From positions 124,001 to 188,000 of the forward strand of contig LNKV01000054.1 of NCBI GenBank assembly GCA_001465935.1: DNA of 64,000 nt. Reading direction: 5' to 3'. The stretch is from Clarireedia homoeocarpa. Taxonomy: Eukaryota > Ascomycota > Leotiomycetes > Helotiales > Rutstroemiaceae. Within the stretch, counting starts at the first letter, position 1. Every line of letters starts with the position of its first letter. The notes under the pieces were generated by a model. That model worked only from the letters and a program-made list of their open reading frames with translations. It was not told where the DNA came from and searched no databases. Shown one piece after another: positions 33,133 to 44,540 of this stretch. Both the position numbers and the translations under genes were made by a program.

Positions 33133-33283
33133 AAATCCATAGATGAAGCCTCAAGAAGTGAAAATAAGCAAGTCCTCTTAGAAATCCACATCGATCTACC
33201 ACGATGGCAGAATCCATAGATGAAGCCTCAAGTGAAAATAAGCAAGTCCTCTTGGAAATCCACATCGACCTACCACGATAGCA
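33133..33283. repeat. Imperfect tandem duplication, 77 and 74 bp
   Basis: Copy 1 (33133-33209) and copy 2 (33210-33283) are adjacent. They differ by one 3-bp deletion and three A/G or T/C transitions. The pair ends about 110 bp downstream of the Argonaute stop codon, so it may lie in its 3' UTR. Confidence 0.9.
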
Positions 33284-33393
33284 GTCTGTTCGGAACCCAG
33301 AGTGTGAGTAATATAGATCCGAAGATCAAAATAGTAATCGAAAAATGCGAAAAATACCGAATTGAAGTGAAGTGGAGTTTGAAAAAAAAAAAT

Positions 33394-36300
33394 TCAGATA
33401 TACCACATGCCTGCCCTAATTTTGTCTAGAACCTCCTGATCAACCTTGTTTGCAGGATTGAGGCTGCCCAAAGGAAGTAAAGGAATAACTTGGAAGGAGT
33501 TATTTGACCCAGTTTGGCTGCTTGTAGCAAGGCTCTGTCCGCCCTGAGCTGTCGCACGATTTTGAGCATCTCCTTGTGCTTCAAGAAATTTCTGTCCGCC
33601 TCTAGGCCCAGCGCTAGCATCACTAGATTCGTGAGCACGAGCACGATTTGAGGCCAGATGAGCATAATACACTGCAGGATAAAGTGAGACAGGCGTCGTT
33701 GAGCGCATATATTGGTAACAATGGTGGTAAACCATTCTTTGGAAGTCATTAACAGGAACTTTCATCTCATCCATGATAACCTGGTAATGAACTGGGCGAG
33801 CAGTACCCTGAATGGCTGAATGTGAGCTGAGATAGAAATCATACTCGAATGGGTGTGTGATATCTCTCTCGACCAAGGTTCCGGGCACAGCATTTCCATT
33901 CTTGTCACCAGCCACATTATCGCCATCGTTCGGAAAAAATCTGAGATGATGGCGTTTAGTGCAAACTGTGACTGTCCAGCGGATCTGTGCACCATTCGCA
34001 CCGAATTCGTCTTCTAATACAGCCTTCATATCAGCGACCTCCTGTTTGATGACATGCTCGAATTGACCTTCGGATACACCATCTCGGAAGTAGTAGATGT
34101 GCTGAGGTCCCCGCTTCTTGCCTACAAGTTCTATCCACTGTTTGAACAGGGGAAGCATCATGGACTTGATATTATCCTTGGTAATCATCTCTACCCGGCT
34201 ACCATTAGTCTGAACTGCTGCAGCGTAGCGACAAGCAGTTGAGTCCATTGACATAGTCAGAGCAGCCATAGAAGGTTGAGGAGAACCAGGAGACGCATGA
34301 GAAACATCAGCTCCAATAATCATGGTAGGACGCGTGAAGAATGGTTTAGGTGGCTTTGTATCAGCTACCCGGCAAGTGGTACCTCCCAGCTTAGCGTTCA
34401 CCTTCATACAGACGTTTGAGCAATATTGAGGCTGAGCCTTAATGACATGCGCAACGTTCATCATTTGTGATACCATTCCGAAGCGACACTCCATGTTCTT
34501 CTTGAAACGCTCATACATGAACGAATCTCGACCAGGTAGGATGAAAAAAATGATTTGGGGCTGGGCTTTAGCTTGCTGGCCAGCTTGGGAACGAGCAGCT
34601 GCAACTCCATCAGCGATCTGGGCTGCACCTCCTGGGCATTGAATAATAGGCGGAGTCTTATTCAAAACTTTGCCACCATGGCCAATATAGGTTTGGATGA
34701 AGACTTGGATGAAGTTTCTCACAGCAGACTCATCAACACATCGATTGACAATACACACTGCCCAGGAGTTTAGAGCCTCAGGGTTGGGAACCAAGAACTT
34801 CTTTCCTCGAAGATCCCATCGTCCCGAGGTCTTGGGGTCAATAGTGGCTTTGTCGAATTGAACTATCGGGTTTTGAAGGACACGAGCGTTAGTTGTAGTC
34901 ATAGTTGTTTCAATCTGGCAACCATAATGCTTGAGATAAGGATCCTGAGGCCAGTTGAGCATCCCGAGACCATGCTTGATAGCATCAAGTCGAGCCTTGG
35001 GCCGGGTGACCGCAAACTTAATCATACTGGCGGTTTGAGCTGGATCCAATTTGTAATTGTACTTCTGGTTGGGAACGAGTGTACAAACTTCCATAGGAAA
35101 AAAGCCTGCTTTCTCGGTCTCGACCAGCGGAAGATACCAATGAGCGAGGTTGACATTGTACTTCTTTTGGAAGTATGTATAGACCGTAGTCTCCTTTTCA
35201 CCTTTAGGAGTGAAGGTGTAGTTCTTTGCATGCATACCCTCCTTGGCATATTTCGGCTCATCGGAGAAAGCAAATCGCTTGATGGTATATGTCTTCTTGT
35301 CTATAACTTGAAGTTAACTAAGCGGAAAAAAAAACGACCCAGCAGTCTTGAGTATAAACATACCATCTTGCTTGCCTCGGTGCTTAACTGTAAACTTTAA
35401 TTTCTTCATTTTCTCCAAAGTCTTAAAGTCCGCAGACTTCTCGGGTCGGCCAGTTTTGGCGTTCCTAACCGGGGCTACGAGATCACGGAAGACGATGTAA
35501 TCAAGTTGGCGGTTGCGTGCATTGCACAGATTGCGAGCAGCTTGCATGACATCTTGACCAGTCCAAAATGTGCCATTTGCTACATCGACATTGACAGCAA
35601 GGCCACGAACCAGGTTCCCTTCAGGGATATGCTAAGAAAGTATTAGAAAAACTTTGAAGGCAGTTATATGAAGTACTTACATTGCAGAGGCGAATTGATG
35701 AATAAACACCCTTCATTGCTTCGATAACATGATCAAGTGGAGATCGGGTACTGCCACGAGCAAAGAAGCTGCGCTTCTGGGCAGTGTACATCTCGCTAGG
35801 ATATTGACGTAACAAATGGTCTAGGAAGTCTGCATCAAGGTTAGAATGATTCATCTAGCCTAGTAAGGGAAGGAAGACACTGACTGATTGCACACAAGAC
35901 AGTGTTATCAAAATCCATCTGCTTGTTCAGGTAGGCGTAGAGAGCAGCCATTCTGATGACCGCAGATTGCTTGATGATACAGTGTATCTTCCTGTCATCA
36001 CTGCGACGCTCCATTGGACGGTTATCTTCCTCGTCGAGGTCAACTATGATACGAACTTCTCCACGAGCCAAGGGATATTTGCTCCTAAAATGCTATAAGT
36101 ATCCTGCCAGAACTTGTCATCAAGTGTGCTTACCAGGCGATCTTGTTGCCATCCCACAACCAGAACTTTCCGTGCTTTTCGAGCTCAGATTGAACAGTAC
36201 GAGACTGCCAGACCTTCTTCACAAGGCCACGTTTCTCGGCTCCATTGCCAATATGAATCTATAAACGTGTTAGTAGTAAGTAGTAAGTATAGCCAAGAAA

Positions 36301-37004
36301 GCTTCCTGGGTACTTACGTCAAATTGGTAGACATCATTCATCGGTACTTGAGTAACCTTGAATTGATTGACTCGAATCTTGATTGCCTTTCCCTGCGTAT
36401 TGTAACCAGGTCGTTCTGGAAGAATAGATGATTGAGGAATATCGAACTGCATTTCGTCAGTTGCTTGGTTGAAGGTTCCAAAGCTTCTATAATCCATTTT
36501 GAAAGGCGATGCAGGATAGGTAGAGGGTTGTGGTGGAATAGGAATAGGATAGAGGGAGTTCTTTTATGAACGACCTTGCAAGTGGTCGGTACAGGATCGC
36601 AACCGTACAAGTGTAATGTAGTGAATTCTGGTTAATTGCAGAACAACCAGGTGGTCAATAGGGAAAGGAATAGGGATGTAGGAAGAGAATTACTCGTATG
36701 GACGAAGTGAATGATTATCAACAGTCATTGAATCGTGACTTACATTATCACGGTAACAAGGGAGTTCAACACGAGAGTTGAACTTTCTCTCTTGTTGTGC
36801 CTTTGGATCCCTAGCAGGATCAAAGCCGACAGAGGGACCAAATGGGCTTGCTCGCTCGCCAGGGCCATCGAAGCCACCCGATGGTGGTCGATCTTGAGAT
36901 GGAGCAGGCGGTTGAGATGGCGGAGCACCCTGATATTGCGAACCACCCTGGGAAGATGGCGGCGGAGCAGAGCCTTGCATACGATGCTTCTGACCAGCGC
37001 CCAT
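33394..37004 (-). CDS. Argonaute (QDE-2-like) with intact slicer residues
   Basis: This is the guide-RNA-binding effector of RNA silencing. The coding exons on the minus strand are 36744-37004, 36318-36560, 36134-36258, 35885-36084, 35681-35829, 35364-35631 and 33394-35306. All phases agree and give 1,052 residues. A GTAAGT...CGCAG intron at 37021-37119 sits in the 5' UTR. The N-terminus is Gly/Pro/Gln-rich. The N domain, linker and PAZ follow across exons 2-7, then MID (GRWDLRGKKFLVPNPEALNS) and PIWI. The tetrad is visible: Asp in IIGADVSHASPG, Glu in GSRVEMITKDN, Asp in YYFRDGVSEGQF and His in YYAHLASNRAR. The chain ends GMWYI, the usual hydrophobic terminus. A Gln/Gly/Ser-rich insert (about 33500-33600) interrupts the last PIWI strand region. 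Intron 1 (36561-36743) is the least certain junction. Confidence 0.93.
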
Positions 37005-38423
37005 TATGATTTGATGAAACCTGCGATTCAATCATAGAAAAAATTAGTAAGATGAAATGAGAACCCAAAGTGCATATACACAGCAGTGCTGGAATTCACA
37101 GGACTCGAAATTGACTTACCAAGAAAAACAGTGCTAAATGACCGCTATTCCCTGAAGCTGAGCTGACTGTAAGACTGCTTCTTAAAACCAGTGCAGAGCT
37201 ATGGCGGTGGTTAGTTGTAGTTGTGATTGTAGAAGTGATAGAAACTGGAAGTATCTGATGGCAACGATTGAGAGAGGAATATGATCGAGGAGAATGAGGC
37301 AAGATGTGTAGTAGTGAAGGTAGAATTGTAAACTGAGAAGAAATGCAGGAAGGTGCAAATTGAGATTCGCAAATGGCCGTGACGACGATATTGCCTGTAG
37401 CGAGAATCTGAGAAATCTCGACGTTGGTCTAGAAACGCAGTACACGGAATTTCGAGAAAGAGGGAATTACCTACTAGTAATTGGTGTTGATATTGATTAA
37501 CTTGTTATTGTTGAGAAAGAAAGGAAAGAAGGTTGTTGTCGAATTGTTTGATTGTTGTGGGTTGTGGGTTGTTTGTTGTGGGTTGTGGGTTGTGGGTTGT
37601 GGGTTGTGGGTTGTAATGGAAAGGGTTGAATTGACGACAGCGAGAGATTAAAAGTTCCTTCCGTAATTGGGTTACGGCCAGAAGTGAATTTGACCAGAAG
37701 TGAATTTGACGGGGGAAAGACTTGTGACTTATTGCAAGTCTCCTGTACGATTCTATGCTTTTGCTACTTGATCCCTAGTATGATTATATGCAAATCTACC
37801 AATATAGCGACGAGAGTCAGCCTTATAGGCCAGTAATACGTCTTCACTGTATTATGGATCAAATCGAGCTGGAATTGGCGGCAACTTGCACATTTCCCGC
37901 GCGTAGCCGCGGGAAACGGCTTGTGACCTTCGATGTCAAGAGCAGCCTTGCACCTTGATCTACATTAAGGTGGAGTACATAGAATACCATATTACAGTAG
38001 TAACTAAACCAGAAATGAAATCACATCATCAATGGCGATTCTTCAGACGCAACTCTGGAGGAAAATATGTGTTTGTGTTTATGTATTATACGTTTTTAAT
38101 GTACATCCAGAGCTGCTTTTGGGAAAAAGAACTTGCAGCTTCCCCGAACGTCATACTGTGAGGAGACAAACTTGCATGTCCCTGTGCATGATCATGGCTC
38201 CATAAACATCCTCCGCCAAACAAACACCCTTCCAAACGGTTGTGATTATGGGGAATGGGTGAAAAGCAGAAAGCGCGTCTTTAAATTACATCGTGAGAGT
38301 ATCGAAAGAAGAAATATCATAAAAAATCCGTGCTCCCAAGTCTGGCAATGCGTAGGCAGTAGGAGAGATTCGAGAGATGAACTGATCAGCGATGATACGA
38401 GTAACCTGCAATCAAGATGTCAG
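37005..38423. promoter_or_regulatory. Argonaute upstream region and 3' flank of RNA14
   Basis: No other gene is supported. It contains the Argonaute 5' UTR with one clear intron (37021-37119), a possible second donor near 37447, the GGG-run array at 37559-37610 and, beyond 37640, the 3' flank of the RNA14 gene in tandem orientation. Confidence 0.55.
37559..37610 (+). repeat. TTGTGGG array with G-quadruplex potential
   Basis: Seven GGG runs lie in 52 nt. The last five are spaced exactly by TTGT. The G-rich strand is the template strand for Argonaute, about 560-610 bp upstream of its start codon. Four or more GGG runs with 4-nt loops meet the usual G-quadruplex pattern. Confidence 0.85.
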
Positions 38424-41400
38424 TCAATGATAATATCCACCATTACTAGGATGTATGTAAGGTGCCGGCTGTTGCTGCTGTTGTTGCCATCCCCGGCTAT
38501 CAAAACTATTGTTCCGGCGGTGGGTGGACGAACTGGGCCCTCCCCACTGAGACGTATCTTGAGGATAAGGCACCATGGGAGATCTAGAATTGTAATCATG
38601 ACCACGAGTTACGCTTGAGACTCGATCATCACGACCTTCATAGTTATACCCATTCTTCGGACCGGCATATGATCCATAATCTTGAGTTGGTGGAGCTTTT
38701 TGATTGGGTGGCATACCGTCATAACGTGGCTGATCCCGTGCAGCTTTCCAAGAGTTGAAATCGGGCACTTCCGTTCGCGCGAGCAAGTGAACCAAAGCAT
38801 TTGCATTAAATTTGAGATTTCGAAGTTGCGGGTCGAGCCCGTACAAATCGGCTCTGGGTATGATACTCAGTAAGAATGTGATATCTCGTGGGATCACGAA
38901 AGGCGCTGCATTTGATTGCCATGCCGGAGCACCTTGGTTCTGCTGTAGTCTTTTTTGCTGATCTAAACGTCGGCCAGCGGCACCCTTCAATGGCGATTCA
39001 CCTCGAGCGAGCTTACGTGGACGGTTGAGTTCATTCTCGAAGTCTTCAATCGGGAAAGGTCGTTTCGGCGAATTTGTATTTTGGACGTATTGTGGTGGTT
39101 GAGTGGGTCTGGGGCTTTGTTCTTGCATATACTGAGGTCGTGGGCTATCTGGAACGGAAGGTGGCTGCTCAATTGATTGTATGACAATCTTTGGTTTCAT
39201 CTGCGTAGCAGGCGACACGATCGGACGAACAGCAGTAGGATCGAAACCCTCTCCGCTGTAGCGAGCAGAGAATCGCAGAAGTTTCGGATCCTCCGGGAAG
39301 AGCTCTGACATTCGAGTTTCCAATTTTTTGATTTGGTCGAGAGTACCATATTGAGACTCGTATTTGTGGAAGTAAACATAAAGTGGTTTAGCTTTGTGAG
39401 CATTTTCCGGAACTTGCGTGAGGCGACTGACAGCCGTCTCGAAGGCGACACGGGCATCTGCGTTCAATCAGTATCTCACTATATTATTTCTGCTGGTGAA
39501 GAAAACTTACTCGTGATATCAGAAATGGATATCAAATGCTTTAGATACTCCAAAATGAAAAGCTCGTCGTTTGGAAACAGCTTAGCCCCTCGTTCGAAAA
39601 TTTTTGTACCAGACTTGTCCTTGTAGACATGGTGCTCAATCAGTGCACTGGCTACATACACTTCACTAGTGAGCATTCCACGAGCTCGAGCGTCAGCGAA
39701 GATCTGCCTGGAGCCTCCACCCTCGCTCTTAGCTCCATTTCCTTGGATGCGACGCATAGCCCTCATTAAAGCAATCCACGCGAAGGATATTGTACGCTGT
39801 AAGAGCTTCCTCTGCATCTCGTAGCCTTGTTTTAGAGCTTTCAGCTGAAGGGCCTTGGCATTGTCTCGAGCCTCTTTGTCGGTATCGTTATCTTCATCAT
39901 CTTCATCTGCATTTCTTACAATGGCACTTATGGATGCGTCGATCGCTGAATTCTCTTCAAGTCTGGCCTGCTCCCTCGTTTCTCTGACCTTCAATTCCTT
40001 CATCAATTCGTACAGAGAATCAAGAAGCTTGTTGTAAGGGGCTCGGACTATGGCACCCTTTTCGACATCACTCTTTCCAGCTTCCTCGGTGGGTAGTGTG
40101 CTTTCGAGCCTGTCTGCTTTTTTGAATGCCAATAAGCAGCTCTCAGGATTGGCAATAATTCCATCGTTAAGGAAAGTGTCCCCATCCTTCTCGAGATTGT
40201 TATTAAAACACCATTCTGCAGCATCAACCCAAATTTCAGGCCAGAATCGCAATGCCATCACGGCCTGCTTGTAGACGTACAAAACCCTTTGCTTATAAGC
40301 ATCGAGCTCATCGGTCTTCAAAACAAGAGGATCTTCTTGCTCCCAAGAAATCCATTTCTTCCACAGTTCAACCTGTTGTAAGTATTCCTGGTCACCTTCG
40401 AAGCCAAGTGCTGGTGGGAGTCGAGGTAATGTTGTTCTTTGAAGTCCACGAATAGTGTTTTCAAGGGCAGTGTTCGCACTTCGGGCAGTCATGTAGCTTG
40501 GCGAATGTTCTTGAATGAATTTGCGTCCCTAGAAATGATTAGCGTTTGGAGGGACATGTCTTAGGCAACTGGCTTACTGTGATTTTATTGAGGCTCAACT
40601 CGAACTGGTCATATTCTTTCCACAAGTTATTCACGCTTGACATTGGAACACAGATAGCACGTTGATAGGCTTTGCGTAGTTGATCCATCTTTTGTTGATC
40701 TTGCCAACTACTGCCACCAATTTGACCAGGTGCACTACGTATGAACTGTATGTATTCTTGCCATATCCTGCCAGAGTCTCTATCAATACCAATGTTCGCA
40801 AGAACGAAGTCGTATGCCTGAGATACTGTCGCGCGTGCATTTCCAGTAGTGTCACTGGTTAGATCGTTCATCCTTCGAATATAGTTGAGATAGACGGACC
40901 ACAGCTGAATATTCGGAACGGTCAACAATGATTTGCCAAAAATCTGCTCTGCAGCAGTAAAATTCTCGAATTCCAGCTCCATCTCGGTGTAGGCGACCCA
41001 AATCTCCGCCTATTTTTTATCAGTAAAAGTGCTTTGTATGATTTTCAGAAAATGGAGAACTTACGGCATGTGGAAAGACTTTTAGAAATCTCTCGTACAC
41101 TGCTCTAGCATCGTCCAGCTTATTGCGCTTCCGATGTTCACTAATGAGAGAAAGCCAGGCCTCCATGTCGCCTCGTGGGTCTTCCTTGATTCTGTCCTCA
41201 AGTATGCCGGTCTTGTCATGAGGGAGACGAGCTTTTGGGCCAGACATATTTTGCGTTGCAGTGGTCGAAGCGGGCACTTGCACCGATGCTTGTTCTATTG
41301 GGGTTCCAACATTGCTTGCATTCACAGAAACAGTAGTTGAAGCTGGCGCATTCGCCTTGAGATCAGCTTGATTCTCCGTCATGAGAGACAAGTCCTGCTG

Positions 41401-41865
41401 GGTAACAGAACTTTGCAATGGGGCAGGGGAAATTGATGGTTTGGGATTATCAGAAGCTGGTGGCTGTAAAGAACCAGTCGCAGCTGCTGTAAGTGTAGAG
41501 TCATCATTCTCCTCATCGGAATCATCTGCTAAGAAACCTCCGACAGTTTTAGGCTTTCGCATGGAGGTTTGCGAGCTGGACCTCGACTGGTCTTGTTCTG
41601 CGATTATGGTAACTGCTGGGACGGATGCGACAGGAACTGGGGCATATACGCCGTTGTCAGACACACCAGCCGCGTCGGAATGAGACAAAGCACGAAGAGA
41701 TGGATCATCTGTAACGGAATCTTTCTTGACATGTTCGTTGTTATCTTCTGTATTTGAAGGTACCTCGCCCTCCGTTTGTCCATCTTCTCCCACACCCCAT
41801 GCCGTCGCCTCTTGTCCGGCTTGTAATTGATGCAACAGGGCTATCTCTGCATCTTCCTCCGCCAT
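38424..41865 (-). CDS. RNA14: Rna14 / CstF-77, pre-mRNA 3'-end processing factor
   Basis: This is a scaffold subunit of cleavage factor IA, needed for cleavage and polyadenylation. Exons on the minus strand are 41065-41865, 40578-41009, 39511-40528 and 38424-39457, giving 1,094 residues. A Ser/Thr/Ala-rich disordered N-terminus of about 215 residues precedes the HAT repeats: DMEAWLSLISEHRKRNKLDDARAVYERFL, EIWVAYTEMELEFENFTAAEQIF, LWSVYLNYIRRMN and later IWVDAAEWCFNNN, then VAFETAVSRL and LYVYFHKYESQYG. The Suf-type core ends in the LLRFSARYSGEGFDP region. The C-terminus holds a monkeytail-like segment (FPIEDFENELNRPRKLARGESP) and a Gln-rich end. The long N-terminal extension is not in the yeast protein. 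It is divergent from ASF1. Confidence 0.93.
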
Positions 41866-42511
41866 AGTGATGTTATTTCCTTTTGTTCTTGGTGATATGC
41901 GTCTGCGAGAGAGGGGTTGTTTAGATCAAAGGAAGTAGTGGAAGAAAGGCTGAGTTGTGTTAATGACGCCTGTTTGCTAAAACGCTTGAGCTAGTAGCTT
42001 GCCTGCCTTGGAAACCACAATAAAACGGAGCTGCGAAATATTCAAAAGAATCGCGATGATGAGGACAAAGGGAAAAGAAGTTATCGCGATTGCAATTGAT
42101 TTGGCGGTTGGAACTTCAAGAAGAATCCACCAAGGGAAAGCTCTTACAAAGGAACTGGAAGCTCTTCCAAATTTCAAGCCTCTAAACTGTGCCAGAGAAA
42201 TTGACTTTTGACGTTATACCTTTTTTGTATTAGCGTCAATTGCTAAAGTGGAAATCACGTCTAACGCGATCAACGCGTTACTTACTGCCTTGTCGTCCCT
42301 CTAGAAACGAATTTCATTTAACTTGGACTCTCGACGTCCCCGCTCTGCGTATTCTTTACTATTTTTTGCAAACGTCTTCAACTTCAAACGACGACTACGA
42401 CGACGACGACGACTATAACGAAGCTACGCTGTTGGTTATAACGTCCACAAATTCCCATTTGGATCTCGCATTCGCCAATACCTCACTTAAATCCTATATA
42501 CCAAATTCAGG
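41866..42511. promoter_or_regulatory. Divergent promoter region, RNA14 and ASF1
   Basis: 646 bp between the start codons. GACGAC trinucleotide repeats occur at about 42389-42415. Small open frames here have no support. No clear TATA box. Confidence 0.5.
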
Positions 42512-43540
42512 ATGTCTGTTGTCTCCCTTCTTGGTGTTAATGTCCTTAACAACCCAGCTAAATTCGGGGATCCATACAAATTTGAAATTACTTTCGAATG
42601 TCTCGAAGCTTTGCAAAAAGGTGCGCCGTTACTATGTCTTACTCGAAAAACCCACTATACAATTATCCTCAGCTACTAATCTCTTTTCTTCGCCGCAGAT
42701 CTCGAATGGAAGTTGACATATGTTGGATCTGCCACGTCGTAGGTCCCCGCCCCGTTGAAAGATCTCCTGGCTTTAAGACTAACAGGTTTAGTGATGAGCA
42801 CGATCAAGAACTCGATTCCCTCCTTGTCGGCCCTATTCCTGTCGGCGTGAACAAGTTCCTGTTCGAAGCAGATGCTCCAGATACCAAACGAATCCCAGAT
42901 GCAGAGATCCTCGGTGTTACTGTCATCCTCCTTACATGTGCTTACGATGGCCGGGAGTTTGTTCGTGTTGGATACTACGTGAACAATGAATATGATTCTG
43001 AAGAATTAAATGCCGACCCTCCTGCCAAGCCACTTCTCGACCGTGTCAGAAGAAATGTCCTCGCGGAAAAGCCTCGTGTCACACGATTTGCTATCAAATG
43101 GTAGGTCACAAAAAAATCTTGAAAATGGGTCAGCGCACTAACATTTCCATTGTAGGGACTCCGATGCCTCAGCACCTGCCGAATACCCACCTGATCAACC
43201 CGAAGCCGATTTGGTCGCAGATGGAGAAGAATACGGCGCCGAAGAAGCTGAGGAAGAGGATGAAGAAGAGCTCGAGGGAGAAGAAGCTGCCGCTGCTGAT
43301 CCTGATGCTATGCAACAAGACTCAGAAATGGTTGGTGCTGAAGGTGAAGGCGCAGCTGCTGAGGAATCAGATGACGGAAGTGAAGATCTCGAGGCCGAGA
43401 GCAGCGGCAGTGAAGATGAAGAAGTTGAGGAAGAGGAAGCTGAGGGAGATGATGCTATGGAGATGGATGGTGTCGAAAACGAAAAGGTAATGGACAAGTC
43501 AGGTGTTGCGCATCAAGTTGACGAGGTCATGGCTCACTAG
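42512..43540 (+). CDS. ASF1: Histone H3-H4 chaperone Asf1
   Basis: Asf1 binds the H3-H4 dimer and hands it to CAF-1 and HIR during replication-coupled and replication-independent nucleosome assembly. Four exons, 42512-42620, 42699-42738, 42786-43100 and 43156-43540, have consistent phases and give 282 residues. The second exon is only 40 nt (encoding DLEWKLTYVGSAT), flanked by introns of 78 and 47 nt. The conserved immunoglobulin-like core occupies residues 1-155: MSVVSLLGVNVLNNPAKF, FEITFECLEALQKDLEWKL, DQELDSLLVGPIPVGVNKF, ILGVTVILLTCAYDGREFVRVGYYVNNEY and RVTRFAIKWDSD. The C-terminal 120 residues are a Glu/Asp-rich tail, as in fungal Asf1. Confidence 0.96.
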
Positions 43541-43799
43541 TTGTATGTGAGGGGCATATTTGTTTAGATTTCGATGGACAAGTTCCGATATGTATACGAA
43601 AGAAAACAATGTTAAAATGGTTACACGATGATTATACGACGATATCAAGGTAGATAATGATGTCATATGCAATCTTGTCAATACATGCCTACAGCAGCTC
43701 CTAGTAGAGCAATCATATCTTGTGACGGTTTAGGTGCATCACAAGAATTGGCGCCTAAGATACTATAAGTTTGTCCACGACACCTATCTACACAGCATC

Positions 43800-44540
43800 T
43801 CAGTTCTCACCTTTACGCTTAACATGCGTTGTCTTAGCGGGCGTCCCAGTCTTAGCGGGCGTCCCAGTCTTAGCGGGCGTCCCAGTCTTAGCGGGCGTCC
43901 CAGTCTTAGCGGGCGTCCTAGTCTTCTCTGCGCGCCTGGATGCCCTTCGTTTGCCCTTTTGATCTCTCCCAGAATCGCTCGAACTGCTCGACGATTCGTC
44001 ATCACTAGATGGTTCCGGCTCGACTTCCTGACCCAAGTTGCGTTTCCATTCACGCCTTGCCTTAGAAATGTTCTTCTCATCGTCCGAGTCCAGTCTGGAG
44101 CCTGTGATGTATAGCCCTCCTGCCAAGTGTTCTTTGGCAGAGAGCTTTTCAGGTTTCGCCGTGGAGTTACTATCACTATCATTATCCTTCCACTGTACAG
44201 TTGGTCGGCGCCGGACATTCGGCGCCGGCTCGCTTGTGGGCTTTGGGTCCACGGGAGCTTCGGCGGCTTTTCCTGTGCTGGTTCTATTTTTCATTGCTGA
44301 TCGTCGTTGTGGTGGAGGGACATTAGGAGCCGTGGGTTTCTTTGTATCGCTAGGAAGTTGCGTCGAGGATGACGTGGTGGTTCTTTCAGCTCCGGCTAGT
44401 GATGGATTTCTAGTGCTCTTTAATGCCGATTTGGGTTTATGTTTTTCTTCAGTCTCTCGACGACCGCTTCTAAGTGGTAATTTGACAGTGGCATCATCAC
44501 CGTCCTCCCTCTTTTTACGGCGGTGCTCTACTTCTGACAT
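43800..44540 (-). CDS. Basic Ser-rich protein with five GTPAKT repeats, unidentified
   Basis: Single frame, 246 residues, no recognised domain. The N-terminal half is Lys/Arg/Ser/Thr/Pro-rich. A short, more ordered segment (AKEHLAGGLYITGSRLDSDD then ISKARREWKRNLGQE, about residues 135-170) may be the conserved core. A Ser/Asp cluster with possible casein-kinase-2 sites follows. The C-terminus consists of five tandem TPAKTG units and a basic end (KRKGEN). The 18-bp DNA repeats behind it are almost identical. Charge and TPAK motifs resemble chromatin-associated linker-histone-like tails, which is inference only. Confidence 0.7.
   Translation of the reverse strand: MSEVEHRRKKREDGDDATVKLPLRSGRRETEEKHKPKSALKSTRNPSLAGAERTTTSSSTQLPSDTKKPTAPNVPPPQRRSAMKNRTSTGKAAEAPVDPKPTSEPAPNVRRRPTVQWKDNDSDSNSTAKPEKLSAKEHLAGGLYITGSRLDSDDEKNISKARREWKRNLGQEVEPEPSSDDESSSSSSDSGRDQKGKRRASRRAEKTRTPAKTGTPAKTGTPAKTGTPAKTGTPAKTTHVKRKGEN
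43831..43920 (-). repeat. 18-bp coding minisatellite, five copies
   Basis: Five head-to-tail 18-bp units (GTCTTAGCGGGCGTCCCA on the + strand), the last with one substitution, exactly 90 bp. The unit length is a multiple of three, so copy-number change keeps the reading frame. Confidence 0.95.

Larger units (their letters stand above)
31748..33393. other. Convergent spacer with CT microsatellite and 77-bp duplication
   Basis: No supported gene in 1.6 kb. Several overlapping open frames of 60-235 codons on both strands have no domain-like sequence. The CT repeat and the duplication near the Argonaute 3' end are listed separately. Confidence 0.5.

Noticed and set aside
37550..37615. Telomere-like or interstitial telomeric repeat
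   Set aside because: The unit TTGTGGG is not TTAGGG, and the array is only about 50 bp within a gene-rich region.
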